Source of the DNA: Rhizobium sp. Pop5
GTDB lineage: Bacteria; Pseudomonadota; Alphaproteobacteria; Rhizobiales; Rhizobiaceae
Assembly (NCBI RefSeq): GCF_024721175.1
Contig: NZ_CP099402.1
Coordinates: 248,001 to 312,000, forward strand
Direction of reading: 5' to 3'
DNA length: 64,000 bases
Both the position numbers and the translations under genes were made by a program. This document shows, in pieces, positions 60,463 through 64,000 of the stretch; position 1 is the stretch's first letter; each line of letters starts with the position of its first letter. A model generated the notes under the pieces. It saw only the letters and a program-made list of their open reading frames with translations, was not told the origin of the DNA and did not search any database.

Positions 60463-61788
60463 CTACGCCTTGAGGACGATCTCGATCACCGGCACGGTGA
60501 CATCGGGTCGCCGGACCGGCAGTTCGAGCATGACGATGCCTTCCGGCACCATCACGCCGACATTGGGATCCACATCCCTGGTGTGGGTAAGCCAGCGCAC
60601 CTCGCTGGCGTCGTGCAGGAACTGCATATAGGCGATCCTGCCGGCGATGCCCTCGACATGGATGTGGCGGTAAGGCCAGTTATAGACATGCAGGTAGAGC
60701 CGGTTGCCGCGCTGGGTATAGCGGCAGCCGGCCGGCGCCGGAAGTTCCGACGGGCCGGCTCCATAGATGGAGCGCCCGTTGACCTCAATCCATTTCCGGT
60801 AGACTTCGAGCGCCTCGATGGCGCGCGCATCGAACGTGCCCCGCCCGGTCGGGCCGACATTCATCAGCAGGTTGCCGCCGAGCGCAACGGAATCGATCAG
60901 CAGCTGGATGATCTGTTCCGGGCTCTTCCAGCTATCCTCGTCACGGTGATAGCCCCAGGAGCCGCTGAAGGTGTGGCAGGCTTCCCAGAGCACACCCTGG
61001 CTGGCGATGGCAGGCGCCACGCGGGGCGTGTATTGTTCCGGCGTTGTGATGTCGGGCAAAGTTCCGGGCGGCAGGTCGAGGCGGTTGTTGATGATGATTT
61101 CGGGTTGCAGCTCGCGCGCCAGCGCGACCAGCCGCTCGCTCTGCCAGTCGTCACGTCCCTTGCCGGGCAGGCCGCGATATTCGCGCGCAGGCCCGGGATA
61201 GCTGAAATCGAACCAGATGATGTCGACGCGGCCGAAGCCGGTCAGCAGCTCGCGCACCTGTTCGCGCATATAGGCCGCGTAATTGGCGACGTTGCGGCTG
61301 GCATTCAGCGCCTTGGCTTCCGGATGGTTGCGCAAGGGATGGTGCAGGTCGATCGGGAAATCCGGATGGTGCCAGTCGAGCAGCGAATAGTAGAAGCCGA
61401 CTTTCAACCCTTCGGCGCGGAAGGCCTCGACCAGCGGCGTCAGGAGATCCTTGCCGCAGGGCGTGTTCGGCGCCTTGTAATCGGTGAACTTGCTGTCCCA
61501 GAGGCAGAAACCCTCGTGATGCTTGGTCGTCACCACGACATATTTCATGCCGGCGAGACGGGCGCGGCGCGCCCATTCCTTGGGATCGTAGAGATCGGGA
61601 TCGAAATTGTCGAAATAGCGCTGATAGTGGTCGTCGGTCAGCTCTTCGCGGTTCTTCAACCACTCATGCCGGGCGCCCAGGGCATAGAGGCCCCAGTGGA
61701 TGAACATGCCGAGGCGGTCATGGCTGAACCAGGCGTGCTTTCCCGCTCCCGGCACCGAATTTTCAAGTTGGCGCTCCGAACTTGTCAC
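60463..61788 (-). CDS. GH29 alpha-L-fucosidase
   Basis: A 441-aa GH29 enzyme removing alpha-L-fucose. It has GMFIHWGLYALGARHEW, TTKHHEGFCLWDS, the catalytic nucleophile D194 in IIWFDFSYPG, and LLMNVGPTGRG, then a C-terminal beta domain. No signal peptide, so it acts on imported substrate such as fucosylated xyloglucan or glycan fragments. GTG 61788 has GGAGGAG upstream; the frame runs open to 61890, but that stretch contains the operator at 61824, so the shorter form is preferred. It is first in the operon. Confidence 0.93.
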   Translation of the reverse strand: MTSSERQLENSVPGAGKHAWFSHDRLGMFIHWGLYALGARHEWLKNREELTDDHYQRYFDNFDPDLYDPKEWARRARLAGMKYVVVTTKHHEGFCLWDSKFTDYKAPNTPCGKDLLTPLVEAFRAEGLKVGFYYSLLDWHHPDFPIDLHHPLRNHPEAKALNASRNVANYAAYMREQVRELLTGFGRVDIIWFDFSYPGPAREYRGLPGKGRDDWQSERLVALARELQPEIIINNRLDLPPGTLPDITTPEQYTPRVAPAIASQGVLWEACHTFSGSWGYHRDEDSWKSPEQIIQLLIDSVALGGNLLMNVGPTGRGTFDARAIEALEVYRKWIEVNGRSIYGAGPSELPAPAGCRYTQRGNRLYLHVYNWPYRHIHVEGIAGRIAYMQFLHDASEVRWLTHTRDVDPNVGVMVPEGIVMLELPVRRPDVTVPVIEIVLKA

Positions 61789-61823
61789 AGGTTTCTCCTC
61801 CCTGTTTCCGATCCACATCATGT

Positions 61824-61835
61824 CGAACCGGTTCG
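61824..61835. promoter_or_regulatory. LacI-type operator, fucoside locus copy 1
   Basis: CGAACCGGTTCG, a perfect 12-bp palindrome 36 bp upstream of the fucosidase start, with the central CG typical of LacI-family sites. Confidence 0.75.
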
Positions 61836-61976
61836 GTGACGGATCATCTTGCCTGAACCTGCGCCTGTCAAGCCGAAATTCGGAAATCACAAAACTTTAG
61901 AGAGAGCCCCTATTTGTCGGACAATTGAGCAACGTATATTGCAACGGCGCATAAAATCTGACAAAAGAAGGCTTTA

Positions 61977-61986
61977 GAACCGGTTC
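61977..61986. promoter_or_regulatory. LacI-type operator, fucoside locus copy 2
   Basis: GAACCGGTTC (flanked A...GA) repeats the core of the 61824 site and ends 7 bp before the LacI start codon. The two sites bracket the divergent promoters, fitting control of the operon and autoregulation. Confidence 0.72.
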
Positions 61987-61993
61987 GATAAAT

Positions 61994-63001
61994 ATGACGA
62001 CCATACGTGACGTCGCGCGCATTGCGGGGGTTTCGATCTCCACCGTCTCGCTGGCGCTCAACAGCCCGAAGCGGGTCGGCGCCGAAACGCTCGACCGCAT
62101 CCAGCAGGCGATAAAATCGACGGGCTACCGCATCGATCCGGTGGCCCAGACGCTGGCGCGCGGGCGAAGCTCGCTGATCGGCTTCGTTGCGGCCAATCTC
62201 GGCAACATGTTCTTCGGCGACGTCCGCCGAGAGATCGAACACCAGGCGCTCGACAACGGCTATTTCGTCCTGATCGCGGATTCCTCCGGCAGGGCCGATC
62301 TCGAGCGTGCGCTGCTGGAGCGGCTGGAGGCGCAGAAGATCGCCGGCATCGCGCTGGCGGCAAACGGACACGGCGAGGAATATGCAACCTTCCTGCGTGA
62401 GTTCAGGACGCCGATCGTGATGTTCGACCAGAAAGTGGAAGGTGCGGGACGCGATTTCGTCGGCTCCGACAATGCGCTGACGACGACCATCCTGACGGAG
62501 CACCTGCTGCAGCTCGGCCACCGGCGCATCGCCCTGATCTCAGGCCCGAGCAGCTTGTACACCGCCAACGAGCGCCTGACGGGATTCCTGAACACGATGG
62601 CCGGCGCCGGGGTCGAAGTCGATCCTTCGCTGGTGGTCGAGGGCGGCTATACCAGGGCCGGTGGCCACGCGCAGGCGATGCGCCTGCTCACTCGCCGCGA
62701 CCGGCCGACCGCCATCATCGGCGCCAACAACATGACAGGCCTGGCGACCCTGCAGGTCATGCAGGAAATGGGCTTCCGCTGCCCCGACGACGTGTCGCTC
62801 GCCATGGTCGACGACGTGCCCTGGAGCAACGTCATCACCCCCCACATCACCATGGTCGTGCAGGATGCGCAGAAACTCGGCGAACTCGCCGCACAGCGCC
62901 TGCTTACTAGGATCGCAAGCCCCGAGGCCGCCGCCGAGCCGCCACGGGACATCATCCTCACGCCGAGATTCGTCCGAGGGGAATCGACCAGGCGGCTGTG
63001 A
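61994..63001 (+). CDS. LacI-family regulator of the fucoside locus
   Basis: A 335-aa regulator: helix-turn-helix TIRDVARIAGVSISTVSLAL (residues 3-22), hinge, and effector domain with IVMFDQKVEG, AIIGANNMTGLATLQ and VSLAMVDDVPWSN. ATG 61994 is close behind the GAACCGGTTC site. It is divergent from the GH29/importer operon and so is its probable regulator, with fucose or a fucoside as effector (inferred). Its stop is 5 bp from the convergent ParE remnant. Confidence 0.92.
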   Translation: MTTIRDVARIAGVSISTVSLALNSPKRVGAETLDRIQQAIKSTGYRIDPVAQTLARGRSSLIGFVAANLGNMFFGDVRREIEHQALDNGYFVLIADSSGRADLERALLERLEAQKIAGIALAANGHGEEYATFLREFRTPIVMFDQKVEGAGRDFVGSDNALTTTILTEHLLQLGHRRIALISGPSSLYTANERLTGFLNTMAGAGVEVDPSLVVEGGYTRAGGHAQAMRLLTRRDRPTAIIGANNMTGLATLQVMQEMGFRCPDDVSLAMVDDVPWSNVITPHITMVVQDAQKLGELAAQRLLTRIASPEAAAEPPRDIILTPRFVRGESTRRL

Positions 63002-63006
63002 CGGCT

Positions 63007-63162
63007 TTACCGATCCTCACGCCAAAGCCGTAATACATAGATTGTCGACTGCTGGATTTCATAGCGCAGCTCATAACGGCCGGCGAGAATGCGGCGCACC
63101 TCGCGAGGGTCGAACTCCTCAAGCCGCACCTCACCTCTGGCCGAAACCGAGCTATTCTGCAT
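63007..63162 (-). pseudogene. C-terminal remnant of a ParE/RelE toxin gene
   Basis: A 51-codon reading frame from ATG 63162 ending EDR. Its last ~35 residues, PREVRRILAGRYELRYEI and TIYVLRLWRED, match the C-terminal strands of ParE/RelE toxins. The N-terminal helices are missing and no antitoxin gene adjoins it, so this is probably a decayed toxin gene. It is too short to be a normal toxin (about 95-100 aa). Confidence 0.65.
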
Positions 63163-63194
63163 TCAAGGTTTGAAAAATAATCCGCTCGGAAAAA

Positions 63195-63935
63195 CTATGA
63201 ACCGTTGCTGATATCGCGGAGAAGAGCCAGGCCGCGCTGGTATTTTTCCGGGCTCTTGCCGGCTTGTTCGGCCTGCTGGAGATTGTCTTCAAGGTCGGCC
63301 TGCTTGACCGGCAAGGCGAACGGGTTTGCCGCCGCGCGCCTGACGAAATCGTCGTCCGGCTCGTCCGGCCGCCTCGTCAGGGCGTCCACGGCGGAGACCA
63401 CTGCCGGCGAAAAGCCTTCCTCCCTCAGCCTGTCGAGCGTCCAGCCGCTTCCTTTCTCGACGACGTCGTGGAGGTAGGCGATCGTTCGCTCCTCGTCGCC
63501 GGAAACATTGCGTGCGACCCGCTGGCAGTGTTCGAAGTAGGGCCGGCCGGTCTTGTCCTTCTGCCCCTCATGCGCTTCGAGAGCGATCTGAACGGCATGA
63601 TCGAAATGTTGCACGGGATCACGGCCCTCCGATCTTTCCGACCGAGGGCTTTTCGCGCCGGCGGCAATCTCGATCTCCGGCATTGTCTCGGCAGCCCTAC
63701 CGGGCGTGGTTCGAGGCGGATCGAAGTCTCCGCTCTCGCCGGCCCCTTGAAGCAGGGCCGCATCGTCTCGGTCATCTTGGTCGATCATGTCCTGCAACGT
63801 CTCATACTCGTCCTCGCCGGCCAGTTCGTCGCAGGCCTGCAGCCAATGGCGCATCTCCGCGCCCTCGGGCCGGCCTTCGGCCTCCCAGATCTCGTAGGCG
63901 CGGCGACGAATCTGTTCGTGCTTGTCTATGGCCAT
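63195..63935 (-). CDS. DUF2934 plus HD phosphohydrolase-like protein
   Basis: A 246-aa protein with two parts. Residues 1-40 are a DUF2934 helix pair (EQIRRRAYEIWEAEGRPEGAEMRHWLQ). After a charged, disordered-looking linker, residues ~110-235 are an HD domain like the SpoT/MESH1 hydrolase: IALEAHEGQKDKTGRPYFEH, TIAYLHDVVEKGSGWTLD, ALTRRPDEP and VKQADLEDN. The metal residues H, HD and the late D are present, so (p)ppGpp or nucleotide hydrolysis is plausible. ATG 63935 has GGAGGAG upstream; an ATG four codons before would overlap it. Confidence 0.85.
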   Translation of the reverse strand: MAIDKHEQIRRRAYEIWEAEGRPEGAEMRHWLQACDELAGEDEYETLQDMIDQDDRDDAALLQGAGESGDFDPPRTTPGRAAETMPEIEIAAGAKSPRSERSEGRDPVQHFDHAVQIALEAHEGQKDKTGRPYFEHCQRVARNVSGDEERTIAYLHDVVEKGSGWTLDRLREEGFSPAVVSAVDALTRRPDEPDDDFVRRAAANPFALPVKQADLEDNLQQAEQAGKSPEKYQRGLALLRDISNGS

Positions 63936-64000
63936 GATCTCCTCCAATCCGGGCAGCCGATCGAGGACGTCAGACCGCCATCTCCCGGCAGCTTTCGACG

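Noticed and set aside
63936..64000. Possible end of another minus-strand gene at the window edge
   Set aside because: A short open stretch ending in TGA is visible, but too little sequence remains to support a gene.

Overview
The window is chromosomal or chromid DNA from an alphaproteobacterium of the Rhizobiaceae, most likely a Rhizobium species. The basis is the uniformly high GC content, the dense operons with 4-bp stop/start overlaps and frequent GTG starts, and the protein families: a GlgE/TreS glycogen locus, several sugar ABC importers with LacI-type regulators, soluble hybrid kinases and DUF3422. I saw no rRNA, tRNA, CRISPR array, insertion sequence or phage gene. Species assignment is inference.

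Layout. 1-600: a ParD/ParE toxin-antitoxin pair. 629-8618 (minus): a two-gene signalling operon, in which a 2100-aa soluble hybrid kinase with eleven tandem 92-residue HAMP-type repeats is followed by a REC-kinase-REC protein. 8785-9546: two small unknown proteins. 9707-12527: a FecB/FecCD/ATPase importer. 12538-15988: an Lrp/AsnC regulator divergent from an aminotransferase and a TPP-dependent enzyme. 16008-24715 (minus): glgE, treS-maltokinase and glgB, the maltose-1-phosphate route to alpha-glucan. 24915-27032: a secreted protein, a metallo-beta-lactamase-fold protein and a phosphotransferase. 27033-29841 (minus): corA, with a possible switching leader, and a class III cyclase. 30204-32087: a chemoreceptor. 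32162-34969 (minus): an NCS1 permease and an alpha/beta-hydrolase lipoprotein. 35147-41117: an RND pump with two adaptors and a divergent TetR.

41554-52335 looks like a locus for importing and degrading pectin or rhamnogalacturonan fragments. It has a LacI regulator, a sugar ABC importer, GH28, GH88/105 and an unassigned 840-aa protein, divergent from the solute-binding protein. Two copies of a 16-bp palindrome sit in the divergent promoter region. 52693-53949: DUF3422. 54018-57108 (minus): a solute-binding protein gene followed by a chemoreceptor gene, with no transporter genes. 57270-63001: a fucoside locus (GH29 fucosidase, binding protein, two permeases, no ATPase) divergent from its own LacI regulator, with paired CGAACCGGTTCG-type sites. 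63007-63162: a ParE-like remnant. 63195-63935: a DUF2934-HD protein.

Most of the DNA serves nutrient scavenging from plant material (pectin, fucosides, an NCS1 substrate, a metal-complex-type substrate), carbon storage, sensing and chemotaxis. The items least explained by known biology are the HAMP-array kinase operon, the 840-aa protein of the pectin locus, the binding-protein/chemoreceptor pair and the alternative hairpins ahead of corA.
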